NCBI GenBank assembly: GCA_029204225.1 | Contig: CM055110.1 | Coordinates: 16,211,306-16,275,305 of the forward strand | Length of the DNA stretch: 64,000 bases | Source of the DNA: Diphasiastrum complanatum | Taxonomy: Eukaryota; Streptophyta; Lycopodiopsida; Lycopodiales; Lycopodiaceae | Direction: 5' to 3' | Shown: positions 31,301 through 40,762 of the stretch, piece by piece | Numbering within the stretch: position 1 is the stretch's first letter | Layout of the letters: each line of letters starts with the position of its first letter | The notes under the pieces: model-generated | Databases searched by the model: none | Told to the model about the DNA's origin: nothing | The model's input: the letters and a program-made list of their open reading frames with translations, nothing else | Program-made: the position numbers and the translations under genes

Positions 31301-33112
31301 ACATTGGTTATAGGCTCAGGTGCATGCCTCCAATGACCTCATAGAAGTTCTTGAAAAAATTCTTCTCCTTTCAGACTTAATTCAAATTCAATGATCTTGC
31401 AACGGAATTGCATACAAAGAAAGAGTTGAGTGCAAAAGTGATAGCAGTAATGGAAGCTAACAAAATGTCCTAAAAAAAGTGTATGTAAAATATCTTGACT
31501 TTCAAGAATCAAACCGTAAAGAGCATTAGGAGCATCTTATTACAAAAAATACAATGGTCCAAATAATTTCAAAAAAAGACAAAAAAAGGCACGAAAAAAG
31601 ACAAAAGGGCAAGAAAATTAAGGAACTTGAAATTGCAATATCTTAAGGTAGGAATATCTGACCAATGAGCTATAAAATACAAGCAGCAAATAGTTTGGAT
31701 ACGCACACAACACCTGAATTAAAATCTTTTTGACTAAAATGAAAAATATTCTCCTATTCTGACCAAACTTCTAATCCTTGATCACATCATAGTTGCATAC
31801 AAAAGAACAACTCTATGGAAAGGATCCAATTTCCAACTATTGTTTAGATAAGCTCACCTCCTAAAACTTTCTAATTCAAAGGAATGAGAATATTTTGAAG
31901 TATCCATAGCTCTGTGGAAGGGATCCAGCCAATTTCCAATTTTGTCTGCAACTTGAATCGAGATTCAAGATCTTGGAAACATAGCTCATAACAAATAAAA
32001 GTTTTGTTAAAAAAAAAATTTGAACTCCTAGGACTATACAAGACCCTATTGGAATATAAGTATGCCAAGTCTTGAGAGAGGAGAAAAACTTCCAAGAGAT
32101 TTGTGTAGATCTTAAGCTAATTTGCCATGCAAAGTCATCCTCGCATCTATGGAATGGGACACTGATACTTATGGAATAGTCGAGCTCATAGATGTTTGAG
32201 ATCCCAAGCTCAGAGGGAGCTGAAAATTGGGTCATGAGTCTACTAGTTGTCTAGGTCGTGTAACAACCAAGCATGTGAGTTTAAATAGATGGCACACATG
32301 AACAAAGGATATTGACAACTAGGCACACCAGGACGTCAAAGTGTTCCAAGTAGTCTAACACTTACAAATGACAGGCAAAAATGTTAAAAATGTGTCCCAG
32401 ATGTCATCTATGATACGTCACACACATTCCAACAAAGAAATGAGACCCAACAACCACAACTACAAGAATGTCATCACATGCTAGTTAGTGAGCCATTTTT
32501 CAGTAAGTATCTTCTTACATAATTTAACTTCCTGACAATGTCAACATGATTGGGCACATTTCTAAGATATGCGTTGCAAGAATTTGAAATAGGAAATTGT
32601 TGGAACAAGGTTCGAATCATGCCTTTTTTGCACAATGTCATAAATATCAAGCCAATGCTTGAACAAGCGTTGCAAAATCTTTTATCAAAGCTGTTCAAAC
32701 CCACCTATACATCCTAAATACTCAAAAATCTCCTAAGACATAATATGGTATGACCACCGGAGCACATCGTCCTCATCCACTTATTCAGAATTCAAAGCGT
32801 ATTCTTTACCTTGTTACAAAACAGTGAAAGCACAAACTTAAAGACGAGTTAAAAATATAAAGAAAATGCCAAAACGGTACAATCACAAATCAGATCGTTT
32901 ACAAGCTCTTGTTTTGAGCTGACAAGATCACGGTTTCATGCAAAATCAAAAAAAGCAAGTGTTTTGAAAAGTTGTGTTTCTCAAAAAATACGCAAGGCTC
33001 CATTGGAAGAGTCAATGCAGAAACCAGGCTGAAGAAGCACTCACTTTTGCCATGATGCCAAGATAAAGATAGCCGAAAAGAGCACCCGGCCTGCGAAGGA
33101 GAGGAATCCCAT
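14163..33112 (-). CDS. HR-like lesion-inducing membrane protein, complete 5-exon gene
   Basis: Member of the plant HR_lesion family: small multi-pass endomembrane proteins named for hypersensitive-like lesions on overexpression, biochemical role unknown. Coding exons on the minus strand: 33112-33045, 27475-27361, 22506-22417, 14881-14783, 14261-14163. Lengths 68, 115, 90, 99 and 99 total 471 nt, i.e. 156 residues plus TGA, the usual family length. Donors are GTGAGT, GTATGC, GTGGGT and GTTAGT; all acceptors end AG. Intron 1 splits one Lys codon (AA/G); the others are phase 0. Hallmarks in order: MGFLSFAGRVLF, INDFGQDGGGALKAIEPKF, LEGIGAILFTFGSNLGAYML, LAAVTPIMHDFYNFD, NVSLAGALLFFLGMK, and a basic tail RRPRRKSAKVKAT. 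Hydrophobic spans lie near residues 8-20, 66-91, 92-101 and 126-138. No stop or shift was found. Introns of 5.6, 4.9, 7.5 and 0.5 kb hold the transposons listed here. Confidence 0.9.
14783..14881 (-). CDS. HR_lesion gene exon 4
   Basis: Thirty-three codons between acceptor TTGCAG and donor GTTAGT. It encodes LLFLAAVTPIMHDFYNFD, then AASPEYSREFVHFMK. The TPIxxDFYNY motif is a family hallmark. Confidence 0.93.
15161..15197. repeat. (TG)n microsatellite
   Basis: TG dinucleotide array with one C substitution, in intron 3 of the host gene. Confidence 0.95.
15235..15800 (+). pseudogene. Possible LINE zf-RVT fragment
   Basis: A decayed plus-strand frame includes CNLCGFEVENIAHLFYF. It resembles the CxxCGxxxExxxHLFxxC zinc motif at the C-terminus of plant L1-type LINE reverse transcriptases. 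Stops are frequent and no upstream RT palm is recognisable, so the call is tentative. Confidence 0.35.
15951..17290 (-). pseudogene. Copia gag end, protease and integrase (truncated element)
   Basis: Minus strand. The zinc-knuckle remnant ENQGIAKECWHNK is followed by the protease site ECWFIDSRALKHITPG (DSRA instead of DSGA), near 16830-16730. Then come the gag-pre-integrase FGHLNYKSLQDLRKYNMV with CEGCVLGKHHMKKFP (16470-16330), and the integrase core: ELVHTVLCGPM (first Asp lost), ILRSDKGGEYLSMEF and TPQQNGVAERKN (16110-15980). The element ends inside integrase near 15955; RT and RNase H are missing. Gag proper is also mostly deleted, a basic Arg-rich stretch near 17090 joining leader sequence. 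It lies in intron 3 of the host gene, same strand. Confidence 0.8.
17291..17661 (-). other. Copia 5' leader, CAGCGATC-rich
   Basis: Leader between the PBS and the gag remnant. On the plus strand it is crowded with GCAGCGATC, CAGCAGCGATC and related words, giving an open but meaningless frame. Low complexity; no protein is recognised. Confidence 0.45.
17662..17673 (-). other. Primer-binding site, Met-tRNA type
   Basis: The reverse complement is TGGTATCAGAGC. It is followed at 17674 by TGTCAGAATTTG, the inner end of the 5' LTR. Confidence 0.85.
17674..17729 (-). mobile_element. Copia 5' LTR remnant cut by a hAT element
   Basis: Starts TGTCAGAATTTGATC next to the PBS. After 56 bases it is interrupted by the hAT left end at 17730. 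The last eight bases, GCACTCAC (17722-17729), would be the hAT target site. The rest of the LTR beyond the hAT element was not found. Confidence 0.6.
18966..19866 (+). pseudogene. hAT transposase, N-terminal part (DUF659 start)
   Basis: Low-complexity Gly/Gln/Ser/Pro linker, then VTRLAGQFFYECGIPFVVAD, WVFREFCAQMATVDATCTPP and RREALRGKMLEA. This is the start of the DUF659 core of plant hAT transposases (xFFYENGIPFNVANSxxF...PPSxxxLRxKLL). After a stop and shift, YGCTILSDGWTDIRHQCL (19790-19850) continues it; its Asp in SDGWTD is the first catalytic position. No BED zinc finger was recognised upstream. The frame is broken, and then cut at about 19868 by copia sequence. Confidence 0.8.
19868..20400 (+). 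mobile_element. Copia gag-protease fragment inserted in the hAT gene
   Basis: RYYCSKMGHYASECFKRK is a gag zinc knuckle with its first Cys changed to Arg. Glu/Ser-rich residues and DPWWIDSGASSHY, the copia protease active site, follow. The piece sits between two consecutive parts of the hAT transposase. LTRs and a target duplication are not recognisable, so the mechanism of capture is unclear. Confidence 0.7.
20489..21150 (+). pseudogene. hAT transposase, central exons
   Basis: The first exon, 20489-20715, lies between acceptor TTACAG and donor GTATTG. It encodes GGGAITADFIWEVVRDVI, EHVVQVVTDNASNYKQMG and WTPCAAHCIDLLIQDL. The Asp in VTDNASNY and the CAAH motif are the second catalytic Asp and the C(2)H signature of hAT. 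The next exon starts at 20822 after TTGCAG, phase 0. It encodes TAMRHFCYQKEA, PAPTRFAFYFLVLERLIKVK, DALRRMVSSEAFREFMDV and VLLPIFRVLRLVDREG. The catalytic Glu and the dimerisation region are lost. The intact intron suggests that decay was recent. Confidence 0.85.
21151..22311. other. Intron 3 sequence, no gene recognised
   Basis: Two similar 70-bp stretches (near 21545 and 21607: ATATGGTTGTGAAGTATG followed by GGGGCAGC or GAGGCAGC) form a short diverged duplication. Several open frames of 60-110 codons match no family I know. Confidence 0.4.
22312..22396. repeat. (TC)42 microsatellite next to a splice donor
   Basis: Perfect TC array of 85 bp; in the sense of the host gene it is (GA)42. It starts 20 bases into intron 3, behind donor GTGGGT at 22416. 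Confidence 0.97.
22417..22506 (-). CDS. HR_lesion gene exon 3
   Basis: Ninety bases between acceptor TTGTAG and donor GTGGGT, phase 0. It encodes LKYLLITTITLEGIGAILF then TFGSNLGAYML, the family's second membrane segment (usual form LKGxGGLLFIFGSxxGAYLL). The frame is not the long open one that overlaps here. A (GA)42 array begins 20 bases inside the following intron. Confidence 0.9.
22510..24842. other. Intron 2 sequence, no gene recognised
   Basis: AT-rich intronic sequence. A minus-strand open frame at 23195-23404 (starts MKMCGSEYGYVSSYGDS) is unassigned and may be chance. No splice-consistent exon of the host gene is missing here. Confidence 0.4.
24851..26593. mobile_element. Non-autonomous hAT element (outer), 8-bp TSD
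   Basis: Ends CTAAGATGCACTG and CGATGCAACTTAG, flanked by identical GAACATGT (24843-24850 and 26594-26601). Eight-base duplications are diagnostic of hAT. The subterminal regions are dense in GTTCCGGAACG-type words (24872-24935; 26525-26580). No transposase frame is present. A second hAT element with its own duplication (25636-26231) lies inside; without it the outer copy is about 1.14 kb. It lies in intron 2 of the host gene. Confidence 0.85.
25636..26231. mobile_element. Non-autonomous hAT element (inner), 8-bp TSD
   Basis: Starts CAAGGTTGCAGTCC and ends CGCTGCAACTCAG, flanked by CTCTAAAA (25628-25635 and 26232-26239). Left subterminal words are GCGTTCCGGAACGC and TTTCCCGGAACGC. The right side carries different words, GGATCGCACGATC and GAATCGATCC. 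Length 596 bp. There is no coding capacity. Confidence 0.88.
26602..27360. other. Intron 2 sequence, no gene recognised
   Basis: AT-rich intron between the hAT element and exon 2. Nothing further is supported. Confidence 0.45.
27361..27475 (-). CDS. HR_lesion gene exon 2
   Basis: It follows acceptor TTTTAG; the first G completes the Lys codon. It encodes INDFGQDGGGALKAIEPKF, then GTFKQLVATTLGYNLPKFE, 38 codons, and ends at donor GTATGC. The family signature FxxFGxDGGxAAKxLxPKF is clear. Confidence 0.92.
27476..28620. other. Intron 1 sequence, no gene recognised
   Basis: Noncoding-looking intron upstream of exon 2, with no frame of note and no obvious mobile-element end. Confidence 0.45.
28628..28700. 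mobile_element. hAT-like left end (single)
   Basis: CAAGTTCCAAGCCAATTCGA closely resembles the end of the element at 29391 (CAAGGTTACAAGCCGATTCG). Words CGGCCGGTTC and AAACCGGG follow. No matching right end or 8-bp duplication (candidate CCATTGTC) was found, so it is truncated or degenerate. Confidence 0.5.
28807..29128 (+). pseudogene. Acidic C-terminal-like coding fragment
   Basis: After an acceptor-like GTGTGCAG at 28799-28806 the strand reads GPITQAQALRRRAIEVASSR, VHDSDNESEASSDSASL, EEEEY, TAG, then a further acidic run and PIPIRARSMFSYLCDDV before a stop. The very acidic composition and GPIT(R/Q)xxA resemble tails of some transposon proteins, but I cannot assign it. It may belong to the hAT-like end at 28628. 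Confidence 0.3.
29391..29801. mobile_element. hAT MITE, 411 bp, 8-bp TSD
   Basis: Starts CAAGGTTACAAGCCGATTCG and ends CGGTTCGATGCAACCTTG, with flanking duplications ATAATGGC (29383-29390 and 29802-29809). Both ends are packed with TTCGAATCGG, TTCGAACCGG and related palindromic words. There is no coding capacity. It lies in intron 1 of the host gene. Confidence 0.9.
29810..30235. other. Intron 1 sequence, no gene recognised
   Basis: Contains a 67-codon plus-strand frame (starts MKCNENSSKSGTHTF) without recognisable homology. Nothing else is supported. Confidence 0.4.
30236..30560. repeat. AACTTCT-rich degenerate simple repeat
   Basis: Many copies of AACTTCT(AACTTCT) and AAGTTCTAA, especially 30418-30540. 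Similar AAGTTCTAAAT words form part of the hairpin at 37577-37680. Confidence 0.6.
30880..31260 (-). pseudogene. Ty3/gypsy RT N-terminal fragment
   Basis: On the minus strand, ELFQQYKDAFVWTLL is followed by SREIPRHIYLHTIDLTIDAN and, after decay, LLSPRVIVFNKNGDP-VCIDY. This matches the gypsy order of L..EYxDVFAW, GIPxxIxxHxIDL and SPVVVVxKKNGxxRVCVDY at the start of RT. It is interrupted by stops and lies in intron 1 of the host gene, same strand. Confidence 0.6.
31261..33040. other. Intron 1 sequence, no gene recognised
   Basis: Several minus-strand frames of 70-120 codons (e.g. 31876-32235) lack any family resemblance and overlap each other in different frames. I treat them as chance. Confidence 0.45.
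33045..33112 (-). CDS. HR_lesion gene exon 1
   Basis: ATG at 33112-33110. It encodes MGFLSFAGRVLFSAIFILA then SWQ, plus two bases (AA) of a split Lys codon, ending at donor GTGAGT (33044). This is the N-terminal membrane anchor typical of the family (MGFxSFxGRVLFASxFxLSAW). It was chosen as the start because no longer in-frame N-terminus is expected and the match begins at Met. Confidence 0.9.
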
Positions 33113-33215
33113 AGCTTCAGCAAGCCCTCTTCGATGCCCCGGGATCGATCAAAGCTACTACTCTCTCTTGCTCTCTTGCTCTCTCGCTCTCTCTTTCTCT
33201 CTCTCTCTCGCAATT
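33113..33215 (-). promoter_or_regulatory. GA-rich 5' UTR/proximal promoter of the HR_lesion gene
   Basis: Just upstream of the ATG the minus strand has GATCCCGGGGCATCGAAGAG preceded by GA-rich runs (33160-33212). CCAAT pentamers occur further up, near 33307 and 33331. No TATA box is evident. GA-rich leaders are common in TATA-less plant genes. Confidence 0.45.
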
Positions 33216-33429
33216 CGAAGCGTTTGTTTGGCGCTCACTTGGTGTTTGTTTGTGGGTTGTGGGTGCTATGCTTGACCAAAAGAATCACCTTCAAAATTGA
33301 CCCCATTGGAGGCAGCCCCCTTGGAGATTGGGTCCTAGGTGGGTCCCGCCTCATGTGAGAGCTTTGATAACTTTGGTGCAAAAAAAAGGATTTGGTCGTT
33401 TTGCTAGTGGGATGACGTTCTCATTGTAC

Positions 33430-33625
33430 GAGCATTTCCTTAGGGGATACAAGGAGCACCTTGCCATGTGTCAGTTGGCAAGGCTCCCTTGCTTATGGGA
33501 TAAATGAGGAAACCTCATCAAGTGTCAGATTACGAGGCTCTTGAAACAATTTTCTATCGGTGACCTGCTACTTCAAGTCATCCATCCACCATTTCTTAGG
33601 GGATACAAGGAGCACCCTTGTGTGT
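33430..33625 (+). repeat. Short direct repeat about 160 bp apart
   Basis: CTTAGGGGATACAAGGAGCA occurs at about 33440 and 33597. The sequence between resembles a duplicated LTR-type leader. No element could be completed. Confidence 0.5.
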
Positions 33626-35255
<1,630 letters not shown>

Positions 35256-35259
35256 TGTA

Positions 35260-35405
35260 GGTTGATGGATTGAGATGTGAATATTGAAACGTGAATACTG
35301 AAACATGAAAATATCGTAAATATTGAAACGTGAATATCGTGAATACTGAAACGTGAATACTATGAATACAAATCGTGATACTCTGAATACTTTGATCGTG
35401 ACATA
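35260..35405 (+). repeat. Minisatellite of GAAACGTGAATA units
   Basis: At least six imperfect copies of (T)ATTGAAACGTGAATACTG-like units. They fade into related TGTGAATT/GTGATATT words up to about 35960. Confidence 0.7.
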
Positions 35406-36260
35406 TTTTTAATGATTCATTGCTAATAGAAAATAGCAATTTTTCTAAATACTGAAATTGTGACTTTTTTTATATCAAATGTGAGTTTCATTAATTATAT
35501 CGAATTATGAATTTAGTGAATTCTCAATCACAATATTTGTGGTTACTCTCATGTATATCTATGATGAAATTTATTTAATACAAATTGTGATATTGTGAGT
35601 GTTTAATTGCACAAGTTGTTTTGTGAATTTAATCATGAAATTGAGAACGATAAAATTTATCACTACTTTTATCAATTCATGCACAATAGATTGTGATATT
35701 CATTCTTTTGCAATTATGAATGTGCATCATGAAATTGTAAATATTACATCTTGAAATGTACTTTTGTGAATGTTAATTTTGAATTTTTATATTAAGCTAT
35801 AAAACTACAAATACTTAATAATAAAATTTGTCGTTACTACTGAAAACTGATTGCAATATTGTGAACCTACTATCTTAAAAGTTATGCAAAATTTTGTGAC
35901 TATTGATTCTGGGTTTGTGACATGATAAATACTCAAACATAAAAATAATTATGATTATTTGTAAAGCTAAAAAATTTACAAATCTCAAAACGCCACATTG
36001 ATGGCAAGGCCTTTGTGGTATGCCACAACATTCTTGGTTAATGTTACTATTTGAAGTTGGTATGTGAGTGGATGTGTGAAGTAGATATGAGGTTTGAGTT
36101 TGTGGCTAAAAATGTTTTGAGTTGACTTGTGATTTGGCTTCTACGCATGTAGCTTATATTAATCAATCATAGAACAATATTGCTCACTAAAATGTCAGTC
36201 AAAATTGTGTATAATGTCATCAAGCAATGAGTGACTTATAGGGTTTGTCAAAAACTATGA
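35406..36260. other. AT-rich sequence without gene
   Basis: Strongly AT-rich, with no persuasive frame. Confidence 0.5.
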
Positions 36261-36262
36261 AC

Positions 36263-37185
36263 AACATGCTATGTGGTTTTGATTTGGTGCAGTTGGTCGT
36301 GGCACAAGCTGTTGTGGAGGGTAAGGGCGGTATGCTCGATAGATGGTGGGTCTGGTGGCTGCTGGAAAATGGTTTCACAATTGAGGGCATTCATTAGCAG
36401 TGTGATGCTGTGAGCAAATTGGACACCAGATAATTTCTCTTGCTGGAAAGGATTTCTCAACAATCTGTTTCATGGCGGTTTGGAAATCGGCAGTGAGTTT
36501 ATCCATATGAGATTGTTGAGCTTTTTGCCAGGTTTCCATTTGATGTAGAAGTTCAGAAGATTGGGCAATATTGTCAGACTTCGAGTGATTAGGACGGTAC
36601 GAATTCTTAGATTTTTTTTCACGATGGTCAAAGTCATCGTCAGAACCTTCGTCTTCCTCAAGGATAGCATCAGTCATCACATCTTTAAGTTGATCATAAA
36701 GGTCAACTGGTTTGAGTTTACGGCGGATGTTTTTAGGCAATCCAACCAAGAATAGTTTTATGGCCATACGTTTGGTGATATTTTCATCAACACATTCTAC
36801 TTTGAGACGTTTAAAACGCTCAATGTAGTTTTGAACAGACTCTTCGCGACGCATCTTGATATGGGTAATTTGAATGAATGGGCTCTGAGTCAGTTTAGAT
36901 GGTCTGAGGCACTTGACGAGAGCGTCTTTGAGGGTGGTCCAAGAAGCAAGGTCAGGAACCTTGAGATTCAAATACCACTCCTTGGCTGTTTCATAGAGTA
37001 CCATGGGAAATAGGCGAAGCTTTTCAGTTTCAGAGGTATCTCCATAAACACGGCATGCATTATCAAAGTCTTGGAGAAATCGGACTGGGTCAGATTCTCC
37101 ATCATACTTTGGTGCATCGATACGTGGAATTCTACGTTCTAGTCATGGAGGAGCCGGATTAGAAGATTCAGCACAGTCACGAGAC
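36263..37185 (-). pseudogene. Ty3/gypsy gag
   Basis: The minus-strand gag begins MSRDCAESSNPAPP at 37185. After one TAG and IPRIDAPKYDGESDPVRF it continues openly from 37004. The retrotransposon gag domain shows ETAKEWYLNLKV, SWTTLKDALVKCLRP, RREESVQNYIERFKRLK and LFLVGLPKNIRRKL. A Lys/Ser-rich linker leads to the zinc finger CPICSQHHTANECPQ near 36390. Protease and pol are missing downstream (36260 and lower). It is one nonsense codon short of an intact gag. Confidence 0.8.
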
Positions 37186-37576
37186 ATGATGCAAAGTGTG
37201 GAGGAGAGTAACAATACAGATGATCATGTCAGTATTGTAGCAAGGTGATTAAACTAAATCCTAGATTAACACCCAAAGGGAATTAGAATGGAAGATTGTG
37301 GCTAATTAATAATCAATCAACAAAATACATGCCACAATTCAACCAATGAGAAGGAGGCAAGAAGAGGCCCGAGCACCTTCCCTCAAGCTATGCACCTTCC
37401 CAAAGGGAACACAAATGAAATAGAGAGATAATCTCAAAAATAGAGAATTCAATAGCTTAATCTCAAAAGTGTTATTTACAAGGCAAATACCTCTCCTTTT
37501 ATGGCAAGGAGGGTCTTCCATAAGTATCCACTAACTTATGGGACTAATCTATTTCTAGCCTTTCTAGAACTTCTAC

Positions 37577-37680
37577 CTTAGGATTTAGAACTTCAAAGTT
37601 TCTTAACTTAGGAAAACTTAAGATAAAATATTTTTAATCTTAAGTTTCCTAAGTCTAAGTTCTAAATCTAAGTTTAAGCT
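37577..37680. repeat. Long imperfect hairpin in the gypsy 5' region
   Basis: ACTTAGGAAAACTTAAGAT pairs with ATCTTAAGTTTCCTAAGT across a 12-base AT loop. The pairing extends outward through AGAACTT/AAGTTCT and CTTAGGATTTAG/CTAAATCTAAG with a bulge. It lies upstream (gag sense) of the gypsy gag and is probably LTR or leader. Confidence 0.65.
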
Positions 37681-37689
37681 ATTTTATTA

Positions 37690-38495
37690 TTTTTTAAGCT
37701 TCTACTCATGGGCTTACAAACACATGCCATGGCAAAAGTTTATAAACAAACACTCGCACGTGGTCTTACAAAACACATGCCACGGAGTTTTATTCTTCTC
37801 TTTTTTCTTTTTTTCTGTGTTAGCACAGATGCTAACATTAACACTTAAGACACCTCGTCGATTTTCAAGGCAAGTATGAAGAGCCACCAAGGATTTGCTT
37901 ATAAGGACACCATAAACACAATTTGTAGGATACTTAGTGGGTCCCAACACTAAAGTAATGTGCCCCGCCATAGTACATTGTACAATTAGAAGTAATAAGT
38001 GCAAGGGAAGTGGCTTCCTACGTGTATAAGCCCAACCCAATGAGCATGCCAATGTATTTTGTAAAACTTGTAGAACTAGGAATAAACGACTTGGGGGCAC
38101 AAAATAATCAAAAATCCCTAAGTCAAGTTCCGATGGTTCTAAAACTTCTTTTTTTCTTCTCGAAATGGTTGACCATAGATTAGAAAATTTCTACAAAGTA
38201 CATAAAAAAAAAATCTCAAAGAAGTATAAGTTTATCAGCTTCTTTATAAAGGAGTAGGGGGGAGATGATAAAGTCACCATTACCAAATTCCCTACAATTC
38301 CTATCCAGCCATATGTTCCAAAGATTAATACTTTTAATAAACTACTAGTAAGAATCAACTATTATATCATCAAAAGTGACATCATTCAGCAATATAAGGT
38401 CTTTGTTGTAGGTAAACACTATTCATACGATGGCTATTCTAGATCTAACAATGTCATGATTGTAGTAAGTGGTAGATTGGTCCGTTCACTTTTTA
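37690..38495. other. No gene recognised
   Basis: A minus-strand frame at 37714-38100 has no recognised domain; it may be gypsy LTR or flank. No TG...CA boundaries with target duplication could be fixed. Confidence 0.4.
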
Positions 38496-38499
38496 AGAG

Positions 38500-38990
38500 C
38501 TACATAAACTTACCAATGCGTTGTCGCATTCCGTAGTAAGGTTTGTCGTGGTATTTTGCAGGTTGGAGATGTTTTGATCTTTCAGCTGGATTTGGTTCTG
38601 GAGGTGGCCAATCATGTGCTGTTGTTGCTAGATTTGTGCATTGAGGGTCTGGATGTGCAACTATTGTTGATTGAGATCAGCCACCAACTTGGCATGATCC
38701 TACTGAAGCTGTGAAATGGCTCCATCTTCTACCTGCCTTTGTGCGAGATGCCCTAACAACGTGCCCAAAATGTTGTATTGCAGCTCACTGACCAACCACA
38801 CCGTCTTTTGGGCCACTGGTGGTAATTGATCCCAAAATCCAATGTCAAAGAAGGGTCATCCATAGTTGGGATAAGACTAGGATTATATGCAAGAAGATCT
38901 AAAAATTGTGGAGAAGATGGATTTTGAGGAAATGAAGGTGGAGGTGATTGGGGTTTTGGAAAAAAATGTTGAGAAGAATCAGCCATTGAA
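38500..38990 (-). pseudogene. Unassigned Pro-rich/coiled-coil fragment
   Basis: The minus strand starts MADSSQHFFPKPQSPPP at 38986. After a shift near 38825 it continues LPPVAQKTVWLVSELQYNIL and, with two in-frame stops, a Gln/Leu-rich coiled-coil-like run (LHIQTLNAQI, HLQNQIQLKDQNISNLQNTT). It resembles the N-terminal part of a retroelement gag, but no signature proves it. It may have been contiguous with the minus-strand frames at 57480-58760 before the copia nest inserted. Confidence 0.35.
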
Positions 38991-39277
38991 GGAGAAGAGT
39001 GGAGTGGAATAGTTGCACAGTGGTGGATGGGTCTTGTGTTAGTAAATTTAATGCAAAATCATCTATGTTGACCGCGGAGTCAAGTAGTGTTGGATTATTC
39101 TCCTTCTTACTAATTGACTAATTGGTTTTAATCCTCATCCATTGTTTATCCAGTTCTGCAAATTTTCTCATGTCTTTACACAGTCTGCAGATTTACAAAT
39201 GTTTTTACAGTCTGCAAAAATACACGAATTTTGATAATAGTGTCGTATTTTCTCTCTCTACAATCCAGACTTTGTCG

Positions 39278-39593
39278 TAGAGTGCGCGGTTTCTATCCGC
39301 TATTGTTTTGTGCTCATTAGCATCTGATTTTGTTTTTCTGAATCAATACTATCTTCTTATTGCGTTCAGTATATGTTAGAATGCATGCATCTTTGTATTG
39401 CTTTTGTAACTGATAGAAATTCAATACTTTATGTTTGGCTACGTAATCACTTAGTATCTAGCGATTTCAAAGTTAGTTGCTAAAGATTGAACATGATTTT
39501 TCACCACTACTGCTTTGTTCAATTTTTTATAGGCGTAGTCATGCATTGGAAGTAGGAAGTTTCCGCATTACATTATGTATTCTATTTCCGACA
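39278..39593 (+). mobile_element. Outer copia element C1, 5' LTR (3' portion)
   Basis: About 300 bp match 57168-57469 almost base for base, apart from a few indels, ending TTTCCGACA. Upstream of 39278 the match stops abruptly, so the 5' part of this LTR is lost or replaced. Confidence 0.85.
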
Positions 39594-39626
39594 TGGCATC
39601 AAAGCTTACCTACATGGTATCAGAGC
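39594..39626 (+). other. Doubled primer-binding site of C1
   Basis: Directly after the LTR, TGGCATCAAAGC (39594-39605) is a two-mismatch version of the Met-tRNA PBS. A perfect TGGTATCAGAGC follows at 39615-39626. Confidence 0.7.
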
Positions 39627-39820
39627 GTTGATTCTTCTTCAGGGCCTAATACTATTTCAATATCAGAGCGAAAGCTCTAATACTTGATATCTTTCGCGAT
39701 ATCAAATTGATATCATATTCTTCAGTTCCTTTCATCTTTTCAGTATCAGATAATTGATTTTCTGTTGTTGGCATTACTACATCTTAGCGTCATCGATACA
39801 ATCGACAGACTAAGTTCCAA

Positions 39821-40761
39821 ATGGATTTTCAAAGTAAAGTTGGTCTTATTGCAGACAAGCTGAATGGATCCAATTATCATTTGTGAAAATTTAAGATGAA
39901 GACCTTGCTAATCGCCAACGAGTTATGGGATGTTGTTACAGGTATAGAAGTAAAATCTAAAGACGACACAGAAGACTCAAAGTGGAAATCAAAGGATGGT
40001 AAAGCTTTTGCGCTTATTATCCTCAATATATCAAATACACAGATTGAACACATAGCTGAAACTAAAACTTCAAAAGATGTTTGGGACATCCTGAACTCAC
40101 TATTTGACGTGAGGGATGTAACTACTAAGTTACATCTACAAAGGAAATTCTTCACATTCAAGATGTCTAATGGTGATTCTCTTTAGAATCACATTAACCA
40201 GTTTAAGAATCTCTTGCAATAGATGGCCGATGTCGGATCAGTCATAGACAATCAAGACACGATTATGACATTGCTTTCAAGCTTGCCCTCTACATATAAA
40301 GAACTGGGTGATGATCATATCAACACACTCAATTTTAACTCTTACTAGAAGTATTACTATGTTGCTACAAGAAGACAATAGAAAAAGTCAAGACACTTTG
40401 TCTACTTCCTCCTCTCGAGCTCTATATGTCAACAAAGGCTCTAAGTGACAGAAGCAGAAAAGCTCCAAGAAGGTTGCAACGAATCAAAAGCCGACTCAAA
40501 GTCAAGATACAATCATTAAATCCATAGTCAAAGCAGAAGATGCTTTACAGATATTGCAAGCCCAATAACTATGACATCAAGGACTGTCAAATTTTCCAAG
40601 CAAAGAATGCAGCCAAGCAACCTAATCAACAAGCAAACATAGTTTCATCATCTCCCCAGATTAAAGTGGACGAAGGCGCATTCATGGTCAAAAACCAAAG
40701 CGCATTTTTGGATGATTCATGGTTTCTTGATTCTGGAGCAACTCAACACATGACCAATTAA
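39821..40761 (+). pseudogene. C1 copia gag and protease start
   Basis: ATG at 39821 begins MDFQSKVGLIADKLNGSNYH, followed by TAG-containing decay and then the long gag frame TLLIANELWDVVTGIEV, TSKDVWDILNSLFDV and TTKLHLQRKFFTFKM. A zinc knuckle CKPNNYDIKDC (partly decayed) lies near 40555-40590. The protease motif WFLDSGATQHMT closes the piece at 40721-40756. Sequence switches to a minus-strand copia LTR at 40763; the rest of pol resumes at 54362. Confidence 0.85.
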
Positions 40762-40762
40762 C

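Noticed and set aside
31871-32235. Two overlapping minus-strand frames in intron 1
   Set aside because: No motif in either, and overlapping frames of similar length suggest chance.
36000-37200. Plus-strand frames opposite the gypsy gag
   Set aside because: Antisense shadows; the minus strand has the gag domain and zinc finger.
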